Of a stretch of 64,000 nucleotides of DNA, positions 1-11,820 are shown piece by piece (within the stretch, counting starts at the first letter, position 1; each line of letters opens with the position of its first letter). The position numbers were made by a program, and so were the translations under genes. Source of the stretch: Paramecium octaurelia (lineage: Eukaryota; Ciliophora; Oligohymenophorea; Peniculida; Parameciidae). The stretch spans positions 125,466-189,465 of the forward strand of contig CAJJDP010000081.1 of NCBI GenBank assembly GCA_905182995.1, written 5' to 3'. The notes under the pieces are model-generated. The model saw only the letters and a program-made list of their open reading frames with translations, did no database searches and had not been told where the DNA came from.

Positions 1-1269
1 AAGTGTTGTAATAGCAGCCAAGTATGCAACATTTAGTAAAAGCATAATAAACTTATACAAGAACATTGTACTACCAGACGAAGTGTTTTAATTTGATTTG
101 ATGATGGGAGAATGGAGAGAACAATCTCCTAAGATTCTTTTTTTGGAGCCTTATCGTTCTCTTCAGCGTTACTAATTTGAGATTTCTCTGTTTAAGATGG
201 ACTTCATAGTGTAGCCTCATTAGGAGACAAAAGTTGCCATTGCTAAAGTGGATATAAACTTCTTTAAAGATACAGGAATCAATTTGGATGATGATGAATA
301 CTCTGGTTTTCAGCTATTTGGCTACTTGGCGAATCATTATCAAGCTTAAAATTCGGCGAATACTCATCTGTACTTATGTATCTTCGAAGCATTTGTTCTT
401 TCGACAACTCCAATGTGGTTTAGAATAGGTGATTTGCTTGATTCAGTTGATGCATTAGATATGTTCAGAATGGGTATAGATATATTAAATATATTAAAGT
501 GTTAAATATAGTTTCTTCATTTATTGGATTTTGGGGGAGCAACATTTTCTTTCATTAGGCCTTCTATGACTTTAATCGGAAGTTCTTTTTATTGGAACAA
601 CTATTACTGATAATTAAAGTTAGGCCAGATTAGATTGAAAAAGTTAAATTATTACCAACCCTTAACTTCAATAACATTACTACATGGTAAGCCTGGTCAA
701 TGATGAGAGCAATTTCATTTGATTATGGTCAAACATACAATCTCAGAACATAAGGCTTTTATTCTCTCTGTTTCTTAGGATTTATTGTATTGATATTCCT
801 TTCGTTATTACTGATTTTAGATTTTGTGCACCTTGATCTATTTCAACTCATCTTACTAGGCGAGTTAGCCATCATGATTCTAGGCTTTACTGCCTACTAT
901 CTCTTCTTAGGTGCTAAATTGAACACCTATTTGGATCAATGTGAAGTGGCTCTTTAGGATGTTAAATCTATATATTAGGATCTTTTGAGAATGAAGGAAG
1001 TTTATTTTGAGGAGAAGAAAGAACCTTAAAATTACATTCACAAGAAATTCAAATAACTATTACAAAATTAAACTCAAGTTGAGGAAGTCATTAAATCTAT
1101 CATTCAAGAATTGGATGATAATATTAGAATAATTCAATATGATTCAAGAAACAACCCATTCAAACTCTATGGAATCAAAATTACTTTTAATTTACTCAAA
1201 AGTGCTGCAGTCGGACTCAGCACTGTATATAGTTATTCACTTTAGTAAAGATTCATGAAAATCAAATGA
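1..1269 (+). CDS. Membrane protein, C-terminal part (5' end outside window)
   Basis: The frame is open from base 2 and ends at TGA 1267-1269, with TAA/TAG read as Gln. One probable intron of 38 nt (474-511) is needed to pass an in-frame TGA in exon 2. No start codon is visible before base 101 and the frame is already open, so the gene begins upstream. The protein has two adjacent strongly hydrophobic stretches (about 775-910), followed by a charged, probably coiled-coil tail rich in Lys, Glu and Gln. I do not recognise the family. A multi-pass organelle or membrane-remodelling protein is possible, but that is a guess. It converges on the syntaxin gene about 100 bp downstream. Confidence 0.7.
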
Positions 1270-1367
1270 CTTAAGTAATTTTATTTTATATTATATTTTC
1301 CATTGATCTCAACTAAAATATAAAAGTCCTATAAATCTTTATAGATATATATAGATAAATTTTCAAT

Positions 1368-2409
1368 TCATAAGGAAGTTCCTAAAATAGGACCAACAAT
1401 AACCAAAATTAAAACCAGTCCAATCATAATGATACAGCACATTTTCTATAATTGATATTCATTACTATTTACTTTTCTAGCAGCTTAGTGATCCTTCTTG
1501 GCCTTAATCAATTGAGCCTCTCCTTTTTTAACGTAATCTCTTGCTTTCACCATGTTTTATTCTATATTATCAATCAATTCTCCTTGGTTTTTGACCAACA
1601 CTGCCAAATCTAAGAAAAGTTGGTACACCTATTGCACGCTCTTTAATAGTTTATATTTAAGTATACTCTCTCTAGCTTAACAATGTCTTGATATTTCTCT
1701 TGAATATCTTGAACAGCGTTTTATAATTGAATCGAGGCTTACCCATAGATTTTCTTTTGTAGCAGTTCTTGCATTTTCTACATCAAATAAATCATACATT
1801 TGGATCATCACACAATTCATCAATTTGATTCTCATTTAGATTTGAATCTAAACAGCCTGCTTGTCTCTTTATTTTGTTCCTCATACTATTTTGGAAATCT
1901 AATTGAGCCTTTTGACTCTCTTGCAATACAGCCTGCACTTTCAAGTTTACTGCAGCCCAAATGTCCATCTTCATTCTTGTTTCAGGCTCATCAGGATCCT
2001 TCTCCTTCGCTTCTTCCACATCCTAAGCTATTTATTCCATTAATTTCTTCAATCTTTCTTATTATTGATTATTTTATGAGATTAACCTATCCAACTTGGA
2101 GCTTACATCTTTAATATATTTTAATTCACTTATACCAACCTTTCTCAGCCTCTGATCTAGTTGCACTTGTATAGCTCTTTTTCAGTTCTTCTATTTTGGC
2201 AATATTTGACTTGATTGTCTCTAAAATTCTCTAAACCTCGTCCACATTCACTTTGAACAAAGGCATCAACTCATCATTATCATTAATCACTATATTTTGA
2301 TCATCACTCTATGCATCATTTCCCATTTGCTTTTGAATTGTTTGTTAAGTACTTATATTTAGATAGTTATTTACCCTGCTCCCTTAATCTCAAATAAACA
2401 ATCTTCCAT
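1368..2409 (-). CDS. Syntaxin-like Qa-SNARE
   Basis: Four introns (23, 31, 20 and 26 nt) join five exons into 313 residues. The C-terminal third carries a SNARE motif with the zero-layer glutamine in the Qa signature VKNQGELIDNIEQN, followed by a basic linker and one hydrophobic tail anchor (MCCIIMIGLVLILVIVG) that ends the protein. The N-terminal half is helical and acidic, as in the Habc region of syntaxins. Qa-SNAREs pair with Qb, Qc and R-SNAREs to drive membrane fusion. The tail anchor would place it in a secretory or plasma membrane, with the SNARE motif in the cytosol. The length is usual for syntaxins. Which Paramecium syntaxin subfamily it belongs to cannot be settled by eye. The start is the ATG at 2409, because it leads directly into the spliced frame. 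Confidence 0.85.
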
Positions 2410-2964
2410 TTATTAATTATAATAACTTTATTATTTTATATTCAAAATTAAATATCAGCATAACTATCCCTATCCCTGTTCATTCCAAAAGAAGTATTTT
2501 TATTTAAAAATCAAAGAATCATTAATGTATAAATATACAAATTCCAACAATATTTTAAATTTATCTAAAATAGTTTATTTGAAATAAGAATGAAATTTTA
2601 CTAAGTTCTTAATTACTTAATTTTTGAGTGACGAGATTATCAATAGAACCTCATCCTGAAGCAACAAACAATATCAGTATATTAGAATAGCAAATAAAAA
2701 TTTGTAAAAGAAAAATAAAAAGTCAATAGAATGACATGGGTTGATTCTCAAATCAAATGGACAATATGCCACAGTGATATTATATTTTTTGAACATCCTG
2801 AGAATCTTTGTAAAATCAATTCCTAAAATTAGATTTCTTTAACAACTTATCCATCTTTTGATTTATGAATTCAATATTGTAGAGGTTGAGACTCTGGTTC
2901 CAAAATGAAAATATGGATAACACTATGAGATATAATTTATTAAACATTTGAAATTTTAATTGAT

Positions 2965-3731
2965 GTAAATTGTTACGATTATGCACATTTTTAACCCGAA
3001 AGCAGCATAATTATTTCAAAAGTTATAACTCATATGCTGATGAAATGAAAAACTAAGTTGGTTATTCTGAAGAGGAACTTTACAATAATCGATATGATTT
3101 CAATATTAAAGTAAATAATTCTATTATTAATAGTTAAAAGAACCAACTTATATTACTCAAACAATTCTCTAAAAATTAACAGAGATTAACTCTTTAAAGA
3201 ATTCTCTAAATCGAAAAAAGAAAAGTCCTACTAAATTAAATATTCAAATAGAGGAAGGTAAACTAAATATCATACTCAACAATAACACATTGATTTCCTA
3301 ATGTTTATAGATGTTAATCTTTTTGAATTTATATCTATTTATTACTTTTCTTACTCTTCTTCCATTCTATCCTAAACACCAATCAAATTGGTCTTGTACT
3401 TTACTTTTTTTATTTCTCTATAAACAAGAATACAAAGAAATATTAATTTTAAGAATTAAAATTGCAAATTTTAATTAATTCTGATTGCATAAACATAATG
3501 GGAATAACATTACCTCGATATAATTATTTTGAAATAATATTACGGGGATTTTTTACCTTAAGATCCGAAGCAATTTAATCAAAATAAATGTTGAATAGAG
3601 TAGAGAAAAATAAGAAATTTTGGTTTACATTAAAATGGGATTCTAAATTCCATTTAGCTTAATATCTGAAGGCTTCTTTATTTCGTTATTCATAAATAAA
3701 GGGAGAAACTTTATTCTTTCATTCTGCAACT
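2965..3731 (+). other. Coding-like fragments inside the repeat unit (also at +1,336)
   Basis: Two stretches look coding but I could not join them into a gene. The first has an exon-like frame over about 3000-3110, a good 23-nt intron (3111-3133), and then a frame open to TGA 3482. Its product is rich in Lys, Asn, Gln and Glu and ends in a hydrophobic segment. The second is an ATG frame at 3498 ending at TGA 3732-3734, in the same frame as the ATG at 3759. The plus strand is A-rich, as Paramecium coding strands are. This may be a decayed gene, or a real one whose introns I missed. With TGA as the only stop, random frames of over 100 codons are common, so the evidence is weak. Confidence 0.25.
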
Positions 3732-3758
3732 TGAATATAAAATATTATTATTTTACAT

Positions 3759-3907
3759 ATGTAATTTCAATAGACAGCTGCATTCAAAGAATTGCTGTAA
3801 GGAGAAAATAAAACACAAAAGAGTAATTTGATACGCTAAGTAAAAATGTTGATCCATAAACCATCATTGGAACCAAAAATAAATCTAACTCACCGCAGTG
3901 TAGAAGA
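3759..3907 (+). pseudogene. Truncated copy of the 5095-5589 gene, cut at the N
   Basis: This is the first 50 codons or so of the gene annotated at 5095-5589, repeated because of the duplication and cut off at the N. It is very probably an assembly artefact and not a separate gene or a real pseudogene. Confidence 0.7.
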
Positions 3908-3908
3908 N
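3908..3908. other. Ambiguous base (N) marking a probable assembly join
   Basis: This is the only non-ACGT base I noticed in the window. It sits exactly between the two identical 1,335-bp copies, which suggests a scaffold join of unknown or nominal length and not a single miscalled base. Confidence 0.9.
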
Positions 3909-5243
3909 GTTTATTTGAAATAAGAATGAAATTTTACTAAGTTCTTAATTACTTAATTTTTGAGTGACGAGATTATCAATAGAACCTCATCCTGAAGCAA
4001 CAAACAATATCAGTATATTAGAATAGCAAATAAAAATTTGTAAAAGAAAAATAAAAAGTCAATAGAATGACATGGGTTGATTCTCAAATCAAATGGACAA
4101 TATGCCACAGTGATATTATATTTTTTGAACATCCTGAGAATCTTTGTAAAATCAATTCCTAAAATTAGATTTCTTTAACAACTTATCCATCTTTTGATTT
4201 ATGAATTCAATATTGTAGAGGTTGAGACTCTGGTTCCAAAATGAAAATATGGATAACACTATGAGATATAATTTATTAAACATTTGAAATTTTAATTGAT
4301 GTAAATTGTTACGATTATGCACATTTTTAACCCGAAAGCAGCATAATTATTTCAAAAGTTATAACTCATATGCTGATGAAATGAAAAACTAAGTTGGTTA
4401 TTCTGAAGAGGAACTTTACAATAATCGATATGATTTCAATATTAAAGTAAATAATTCTATTATTAATAGTTAAAAGAACCAACTTATATTACTCAAACAA
4501 TTCTCTAAAAATTAACAGAGATTAACTCTTTAAAGAATTCTCTAAATCGAAAAAAGAAAAGTCCTACTAAATTAAATATTCAAATAGAGGAAGGTAAACT
4601 AAATATCATACTCAACAATAACACATTGATTTCCTAATGTTTATAGATGTTAATCTTTTTGAATTTATATCTATTTATTACTTTTCTTACTCTTCTTCCA
4701 TTCTATCCTAAACACCAATCAAATTGGTCTTGTACTTTACTTTTTTTATTTCTCTATAAACAAGAATACAAAGAAATATTAATTTTAAGAATTAAAATTG
4801 CAAATTTTAATTAATTCTGATTGCATAAACATAATGGGAATAACATTACCTCGATATAATTATTTTGAAATAATATTACGGGGATTTTTTACCTTAAGAT
4901 CCGAAGCAATTTAATCAAAATAAATGTTGAATAGAGTAGAGAAAAATAAGAAATTTTGGTTTACATTAAAATGGGATTCTAAATTCCATTTAGCTTAATA
5001 TCTGAAGGCTTCTTTATTTCGTTATTCATAAATAAAGGGAGAAACTTTATTCTTTCATTCTGCAACTTGAATATAAAATATTATTATTTTACATATGTAA
5101 TTTCAATAGACAGCTGCATTCAAAGAATTGCTGTAAGGAGAAAATAAAACACAAAAGAGTAATTTGATACGCTAAGTAAAAATGTTGATCCATAAACCAT
5201 CATTGGAACCAAAAATAAATCTAACTCACCGCAGTGTAGAAGA
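3909..5243. repeat. Copy 2 of the exact 1,335-bp tandem duplication
   Basis: This is the second identical copy. Its right edge runs without a break into unique sequence that continues an open reading frame (5095-5589), so copy 2 is the one properly linked to the right flank. Copy 1 is properly linked to the left flank. In the real chromosome there is probably one unit. Confidence 0.95.
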
Positions 5244-5589
5244 GTCTGCACAAAATAAATAGAGAAGTGGAGTTGCTCTTCCTATTTTGATATCAAAAAA
5301 ACAATAATTTAATATAGATTCTGATAAGGCAAAGGATATTATCAAAAACTTTAATATAAAACTTATTCGCTAAAGAGTGAGTTAAAATGAAAAAATCCAC
5401 AGAAAATTATCATAACATAATATTTAAAATACACAACCACTTAATCTCACTTTTGGACAAAACTTTCGCATCAAAACAAGACCAATTCTCTCAAGGTAAG
5501 ATAACAGTGTAGATCTCCGAGACTCTCATTCAGCTAGTAGAGTAATGTCTCATTCATAAAAAAGATTAGTAAATAAACTATTTTAATGA
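5095..5589 (+). CDS. Hypothetical basic, Gln/Ser-rich protein, 164 aa
   Basis: This single frame has no intron and runs from ATG 5095 to TGA 5587. Composition is typical of Paramecium coding sequence, with many Lys, Gln, Asn and Ser, and TAA/TAG used for Gln throughout. There is no signal peptide or membrane segment, and the C-terminal 40 residues are rich in Ser and Arg. I do not recognise a domain. An in-frame TGA at 5068-5070 lies upstream of the chosen ATG, so this is the first start in the frame. The 5' part lies in the duplicated unit and the rest in unique sequence. It may be the last exon of a longer gene whose upstream part lies in the repeat unit. Confidence 0.5.
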
Positions 5590-5855
5590 ATTATTATTAA
5601 TTTATCATATCTAACTTTTCAAATTCTGTATCTGATGCTTTGATACTCATCTAAGCTTTTAATTGACAATATAGTTTATTGATACGATGTTAATGATGAC
5701 TAAATATTATTCATTTGAATGTATATTAATTTAAAAAAATGAAACAATATTGTTCTTCCTTCATTATTTCAAAAATAAGAAAAAACTGTATTTTTTATTT
5801 TTTATAGCTTAATTGAATTATTTAAAGGAGAATTTCTTTTAATCTTGAATTCATC

Positions 5856-6083
5856 TCATTTTTTTTTGAATCCTCCCCATATGTAAATCATTTCGCCTCC
5901 AGAATTCATAAAATAAATGACTACTACCATTTCTTTGTTATTTCCTTTCGTACCTATAACCATCAATTAACTTAAGCTTTTGTTGGTTGCAAAAACAATA
6001 ATAATCTAGTAAATTAATTGAGCAATCTAATTATTTATAATTATTTTATCATCTCTAATCTTCAAATAAGAATTTCGAATCAT
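5856..6083 (-). CDS. Small hypothetical protein, 75 aa
   Basis: A single minus-strand frame runs from ATG 6083 to TGA 5856. The minus strand is the A-rich strand here, as expected of coding sequence, and the product has a plausible alternation of charged and hydrophobic segments ending in a glycine-containing stretch and three lysines. The frame stays open upstream of the ATG, so the true start could lie in an earlier exon. An alternative 26-nt intron inside the ORF would give a different C-terminus. I do not recognise the family. It is divergent from the small Tim gene, with about 90 bp between starts that would serve as a shared promoter. Confidence 0.3.
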
Positions 6084-6170
6084 TTCTTTTTCATTTAAAG
6101 TTGTTTTTAATTCAAGAAAAGAGTAATACAAACTTAAATAATATTTTAATTTTGATAATTAATTATAAAA

Positions 6171-6425
6171 ATGAATTTTTATAGAGACATAACCAAATAG
6201 GACTATGACATATTTAAAAACTATCGATTTGACCCATAAAGTGAATCAGATAAAGAGAAGTTGTTATGTGTAGGATAAACAATTAGAAATTTGACAAAAT
6301 TATGCCATTCTTAATGTTTTGATAAATCTCTATAATTTTCTGAAAAATGTGTTTCAACTTGTTTTAATAATTATTTTAATTCAATCGAGTATAGTGTGAA
6401 AAAGAGTAATGATAATCCGCAATGA
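6171..6425 (+). CDS. Small Tim chaperone (Tim8/9/10/13 family)
   Basis: This is an 84-residue intronless frame. The centre has a twin CX3C motif: CHSQC, ten residues, then CVSTC, followed by an aromatic-rich helix (FNNYFNSIEYSV). Small Tims are 80-100-residue proteins of the mitochondrial intermembrane space. Their four cysteines form two disulfides, and they assemble as hexamers that escort hydrophobic precursors to the inner or outer membrane. Length, motif position and the lack of a presequence all fit; such proteins are imported through Mia40-type oxidative folding. The ten-residue loop between the motifs is slightly shorter than usual. Which of the small Tims it is cannot be decided by eye. 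It converges with the DHHC gene, with 104 bp between stops. Confidence 0.75.
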
Positions 6426-6529
6426 ATTGATGCCTTATATTATTATGAATTATAGACAAATTATATTGTAAAATAATAATTAGAATACATCTAAGAATTT
6501 AAATAAATTATTATCTAATTTGATTAATA

Positions 6530-7633
6530 TCAATTGAGTTATATTTCTTTTCCAATTAAGACCAGTCTTTTATTTTTGTATTTTTACTTAGCAAAAGCTA
6601 AATATTCTTCGTATTTTTAATCAATTTTATCAAAGTCAAATTATTGTTCAGGAATTTATACAAGTGGGATTGAAGGGTTGCTGATCTTGATATCCTAAAG
6701 ATTACAAAGAGGAGATATTGGATATTTAGTACCTTATTTTAGAATATTTTTTTACCGTCTTCTTTATAAATGTTTTCAAATGGAAGAAACCAAAAATATG
6801 AGTAATTGAAAAACCATGCTATGTTAGATAAAGTACCTCTATCGAATAAGTTAATATTCCTTGGAGGTCTATCACTTTTAATACAACAGTTCCCATTTGA
6901 ACCACTTCTCATTTATTCCAAAGTCGTCTAATTATTAAGGATTAATGAAGTATGATAAAAGAATAAGAAGCATAACATAGCACATGTTGGATATAATACT
7001 AAGCTTGTTAAACTCCAATATATGTAAAAGAAGGTAGATTGGTGTGCAAAGAAGCCTTCGCTGCTTCGAAACAAAAATCTAAAATAAACCCAAGATGCAT
7101 AGCTATATTATATAGCACCAATCTAAGTATATTTGAAATTTAATACAGTCATGTACATTGAAAAGAGATAAAAAGATCTATGATTTCGTAAACCCACGCA
7201 ATTGTGAATCCAAGGGCAGTGGTGATCCATTTTTAATATGCATTTTCCACATAGTGAACAATGATGAGTTCGTATAGGTTTCCATTTATTACATTCATTA
7301 CAAGAATTCGTATTTTTATATAAAGGGTCAATTCTTCTATTATCTTATATTGGGATAGTCTTGTCTATTGTATAATTTTTTATTGTAATCGATTAGTAAT
7401 ACGACCACATAGCCATGGAATATGAAAGATAAACTAAAATTCCGTTTATTAATTAAGTTGTAGGATCCATTTTCAAATCGAAATACTAATCTTTTCATAA
7501 TTGATACAAACTATTCTAAAATCACACAATTTGTTGGCATTAGTACTGTAAAAAATATAATAAAAGGTCCAGCTTAATGTTTCAATTATGCTCTCTTTTT
7601 CCGTCGTTGATTATGATCACTAGAAGGAATCAT
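6530..7633 (-). CDS. DHHC-type protein S-acyltransferase
   Basis: The 347-residue model has two introns, 22 nt near the 5' end and 38 nt near the 3' end. The cysteine-rich domain is complete: [18 protein letters not shown] followed by the catalytic [13 protein letters not shown]. Two hydrophobic segments precede it and two follow, giving the usual four-pass topology with the DHHC domain in the cytosol. These enzymes transfer palmitate from acyl-CoA to cysteines of target proteins through an acyl-cysteine intermediate at the DHHC cysteine. The short charged C-terminal tail after the last intron replaces an unspliced frame that would also stay open, so the 38-nt intron is the least certain part. 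The plus strand here also contains long open frames, which are shadows of this gene. Confidence 0.88.
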
Positions 7634-8889
7634 TAATTGAAGTTTTTATATTAATTTTTTAAATAAAAATCAAATATATATATGTCTCTACTAAAAATAT
7701 CACTAAAATGGTTATGAAAATGCTTGTAGATATAAATGAATGTTAATTTTTAATCTTGATATTCTTCTTATATCCTTATGATGTTTCTATATCAACAGAA
7801 ACTTAAGTCGAAATTATTTCTATTCCATTTTGATCTAGTTCCAAAAAATTAATTTGAAATCCAAATAAACAGCATAGTTTAGGACATTAACTTAACTTTA
7901 TACTAGTTGATATGCAATTTAACATAGAATTTTTTAAAATGAAATTAGTATTATTTATAAGGTATTTTTCAAATAATTGTGAGAAATATTTAATTAGAAA
8001 TAATCACTTTTTTTTTATTCTTAATGTTAATAAAAATAATTATCTGTAATTAATTGACTTCTATCAGCAAATTATCTTACTCGAAAATAATTGTATCTAA
8101 AGTTATAATAAAGATAAAATTTTAATTGAATGGAAAAAGTGTGCATCTCTAAAAACCATTGACTTCAAATAGATAATTATGTGTAATTGAGATCATTTTA
8201 CAATTTTATTAAAAAGTTAATTTGATAACTGTTTCCCTCGAAAACTAATATAAAAGGTTATCAGATTTCTTAAATGATCTTAATTGATTTCATGCAATAA
8301 TTAAAATAATTTAATATCAATTAAATTAGTATTAAAAATCTTAAGAGAGCCTGGAATGGATTTATGGGAGGATATTATTTTGTTTAAACTCATTTGATTA
8401 TTTAAAAATACAAATAAATGGAATTGATTATGAATTAAAACAAGATGAAATATGTTTTTCATTATATCAAAATATTTTAAGGTTATAGAATTTATGCAAT
8501 ATAAAAATTTATGTTTTTTTAATAGAAATTTGGAATAAAAGCTAATATTTTAATTAGAAATAGCTCCTTATTTCTATATAATTCAAAAAGAGTTCAAACA
8601 AGGGTAATCTGATCTACAAAAAACAAGGAGGTTAAATTGGAAAATAGTTTGTAGAAGCTGAATCTAATTGTCAAAAGAAAATGTTATACTAATTTATTCT
8701 AATAATTTTTATCCAAATAAAAATCAACATAAATAATTTGATTTCCTATATAGATTATGAAATAATGAATAAATTTAATACAACAATAAATAATTGAAAG
8801 TTAGTAAATTAAATTGAATATTTTCTGTTTATAGTAATAATTAGTGAAAAGATGTATCATTGATTATTTTCAATCTCTTTTTATTTAAT
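7634..8889. other. Low-density stretch with a decayed-looking coding tract
   Basis: No intact gene can be supported. On the plus strand, a frame beginning at ATG 7708 stays in one phase to about 8270 but is broken by several in-frame TGA codons, for example 8188-8190. A second A-rich frame in another phase runs from about 8350 to 8790. Both give protein-like translations rich in Asn, Lys and aromatic residues. This fits a decaying gene, or a real gene with introns I could not place. The remainder is very AT-rich. Confidence 0.3.
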
Positions 8890-9248
8890 TCAAAATTCTT
8901 CCTCTATAGAGTTTGAGGAAATAGACTCATAACCTTAACTTTGTAAAATTTCAGAGAATTTATTACCTAAAAATTTATAAATTCAATACTTGAAGCATCT
9001 GTTGATGATGGTGTATAAATAGATGGATTAAAACTTTGTTAATCGAATTCATTTCTCTACAGATCAACTAAGTTAAACACCATACATTTTAAATCTGGTA
9101 TTAAAACATAGTCTGAATTTGAAGACATCTCTAGTTGAGGGTCTTCCTCAAATGATTATATTAATTATCCAATATTATTTTGAAAGTACGTTTTCATGTT
9201 AGCAACAATGTTAAAGCCTGTCTTCAATTTTTGTTCTGAATTGTTCAT
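8890..9248 (-). CDS. Small acidic, Ser/Asn-rich protein, 111 aa
   Basis: Two exons are joined by a clean 23-nt intron with GT and AG ends, giving 111 residues. The minus strand is A-rich across the model. The C-terminus is acidic and serine-rich (SISSNSIEEEF), and there is no signal peptide or membrane segment. No domain is recognised. The intron is supported because it links two coding-looking frames that otherwise end at once. Function is unknown. Confidence 0.55.
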
Positions 9249-10107
9249 GAATACAAAATATTAAATCTTTGTTTAAAATTATTAAAATCTTCAAACTTTT
9301 ATGTGATGTTTACAACCTGATATAACTGACAATTTGTTAGTAATAATTCAATAGAAATTATATATTAAAAGGATAACACAATATAATTAACCAACTAACT
9401 CATATTTTAAGTTAAGGAATTTTTATAAAAGTTAAATATAATAATTCATTCTAATAGTTAGAGCAGAAAATTGATAGGCTTCTTAATTAGGGTTGTGAAT
9501 TTTGAATTACAAAAGAATGTTGCATATCATAAATACAATAAAACAAAGATATATTTTATAATTATATTATGGTCATTTATTCATGTCTTGATTTTCACCT
9601 AAAAAGCTCTTTTTATTATTTTAGACTTAAACTCATTCTATTAGAAATTTGGAGAGGATTATTTCTCAATATTTTATTCGGGAGTATTAATATGGTAACA
9701 ACATCGTATAATAATTTAAAAATGTACATATATTAATGTTATGTATTATAATTTGGCCTTTGTTCCGACATCTAGTTTAAATGGTGGATGATATGTGCCT
9801 GGTGATTATATTCTCAATTTTCGGATTTAATATCATAATATACATTTTTCATTTCATACATAAATTAGATTGAAACATAACATTTTATTAATAAATTATA
9901 TTAAAATTTAATTATCCAAATAACATAATTCAGCTATATAATTATTTATAAAATTTAAATGGTATCTATCGATTGCAATTTTAGAAACTTCTTTTCAAAG
10001 AAATATATATGATAAATATGCTAATATTTTATTTAATCACAATATAAAACAAACAAAAAATTTTGAAATAACTTCGGACCAAACTATATATATAAAATCA
10101 AGTAAAA
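9249..10107. other. AT-rich intergenic stretch with one doubtful ORF
   Basis: Mostly very AT-rich sequence. One plus-strand ATG frame (9569-9805, 78 codons) encodes a hydrophobic peptide but has no recognisable motif, and frames of this length are expected by chance when TGA is the only stop. No RNA gene was seen. Confidence 0.5.
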
Positions 10108-11760
10108 TCATTGAAATGATGAACAATTTTCTATACGTAATATATTTGAATTAAATTTTTGAATTTGATGGTTATCTTTAAAATCTATTAATGATGTTTT
10201 GTCTTCAATCAATATTTTTAAATTATCTAGGTAACTAAACAGACAAACTTATTTTTCTAGTTCCTATACAAGTGATTATTCAATATTTAGGTTAGATTCA
10301 CCTTCTAAGCCCTCCTGCTGTTTTAAATTCATATTTGATAATTCTCCTTAGGGGAACTTAGGATAATATATTGATTATTACTATTAAATTAGCAACATGA
10401 GAGCTGTCTTTTTGATCTTATAGTCCATATTTATCAATTAGAGATTCTAATTTTTATGATTGAATTAATTATTACTATATTTACTCCCATCCCAATTATC
10501 TGACCAATAAATTTTATAATCTATTTTTATATAAATTTTAATACTTCGATAATTCGAGTAAAATATTTTTATAATCTAATTTTTAAATTGCCAGTTCTTC
10601 TAATTTCTTTAAAAGTTTTTACATTTTTATATTATCACAAGATTTGTCCTTAAATGAAATTTCAGTTACTTTTCCATACCAATTTTTCTTAATTGATAAA
10701 TTTTTAACATCATTATAGTACATTTATATGATTTCTGTAATAATACTTTGCATACTAAGTTCTTTATTATACAGAGTCACAATATATGATAATGAGAAAA
10801 ACCAACTTACTATGGAACCTGTATCTGCAAGAATTTCTGATATTTTAGGGTATTCATAAAGTGTTTCCTATTTAATCTAATCCAATGTATAATACAAGAT
10901 CATCACTATGTCCTTAGAAAAATACTTATTGGTATAATCTGCATCATATGCTTAAACTAGTTACTACATATTATAGAAGAATGTTTATTGTCTAGAATTA
11001 GGGAATAAGATTCCATCATCTATAGAAATCAGGCTACATTCAAGTTAAAAATTATAAAACATCAATTTATCCTCCAACATATTTATAACGTAAAATTTTG
11101 GAATTTTGTCCAATTATTTAGTTTTGATATTGAATTGCTAAATATAAATTTAAATCTAGAATAGATTTTATTATTCTTTGTATAAATTATAGGTAGTTTC
11201 ATCAGCACATTGCATTCCCTTCTATATTTTATCTGGATTACATCTCTTAAAAGTGAGTTGATAGTCTTTTTATGCCAATTATTAAGATTAAAGTGGAGAT
11301 CCTACTAATTCAATATCATATAAAACAAACTTATTAACAACTTTACCACTATCTAAAATTTCTTATTCAAATACAATACCGTCAATTTATTACTAAAAAG
11401 TAATAATGAATAATATACTTATGAAGGATTTATCATTAAAATCGGGTAGTATATAAGTTACTTTGGATTGAATGGATCTATGCGATTAGACATTTATTGA
11501 AGGTAACAAATCTCTGAGAATTTACCAAAGCCCTGGACAGTTTCTGAATGATTAATTTATATTGAGGTGGATGTGACTTTAGGTAACTTATTGTTCTCGA
11601 TCCAATCAATCAATTAATATAAGCCATATGAAAGAATGATCCCGTAGAGAAACAAAGTCATCAGTCCACCAAATGCACTCCTCTTTGTAGATATTGATCT
11701 TTAGAAGAGTACTCGTTCCTCAATTCCAAATTAATCTATTGATAATAAAAAGTTATTCAT
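10108..11760 (-). CDS. Ciliate two-pass membrane protein (paralogue A)
   Basis: The 533-residue model has two introns (26 and 25 nt). A short N-terminal cytosolic leader containing DQFGIEERVLF is followed by a first membrane segment around residues 33-52. A large presumed luminal or extracellular domain follows, with several cysteines, including CNPDKIQKGMQC. A second hydrophobic segment lies after ISEILADTGSI, and the tail is long, acidic and Gln/Glu-rich. The architecture and the N-terminal FGG-containing membrane segment match a family common in Paramecium and Tetrahymena genomes that I know only as putative transmembrane proteins. Gene B, 60 bp upstream on the same strand, shares the layout and many blocks (DPFxPx, QFGIE, YPKISEILA), so the two arose by tandem duplication. 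Function is unknown. Confidence 0.8.
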
Positions 11761-11820
11761 TTCTAAATATATTATAATTATTTAGTTTATTCTAATCATC
11801 ATTAGTATTTTACAACCATC

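Larger units (their letters stand above)
2573..3907. repeat. Copy 1 of an exact 1,335-bp tandem duplication
   Basis: The stretch from 2573 to 3907 is repeated without any difference I can see from 3909 to 5243, at an offset of 1,336. The copies are separated only by the ambiguous base at 3908. Unique sequence resumes after 5243. An identical long repeat abutting a single N is typical of two overlapping contig ends joined without merging. A true recent duplication is possible but less likely. Confidence 0.95.

Noticed and set aside
5536-5650. Minus-strand ATG frame at 5650 with a coding-like first 17 codons
   Set aside because: It runs antisense into the 5095-5589 gene. The first codons alone are too little support.
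6660-6960. Plus-strand frames resembling a mitochondrial carrier
   Set aside because: They are the antisense of the DHHC gene. The minus strand carries the full cysteine-rich DHHC motif and A-rich coding bias.
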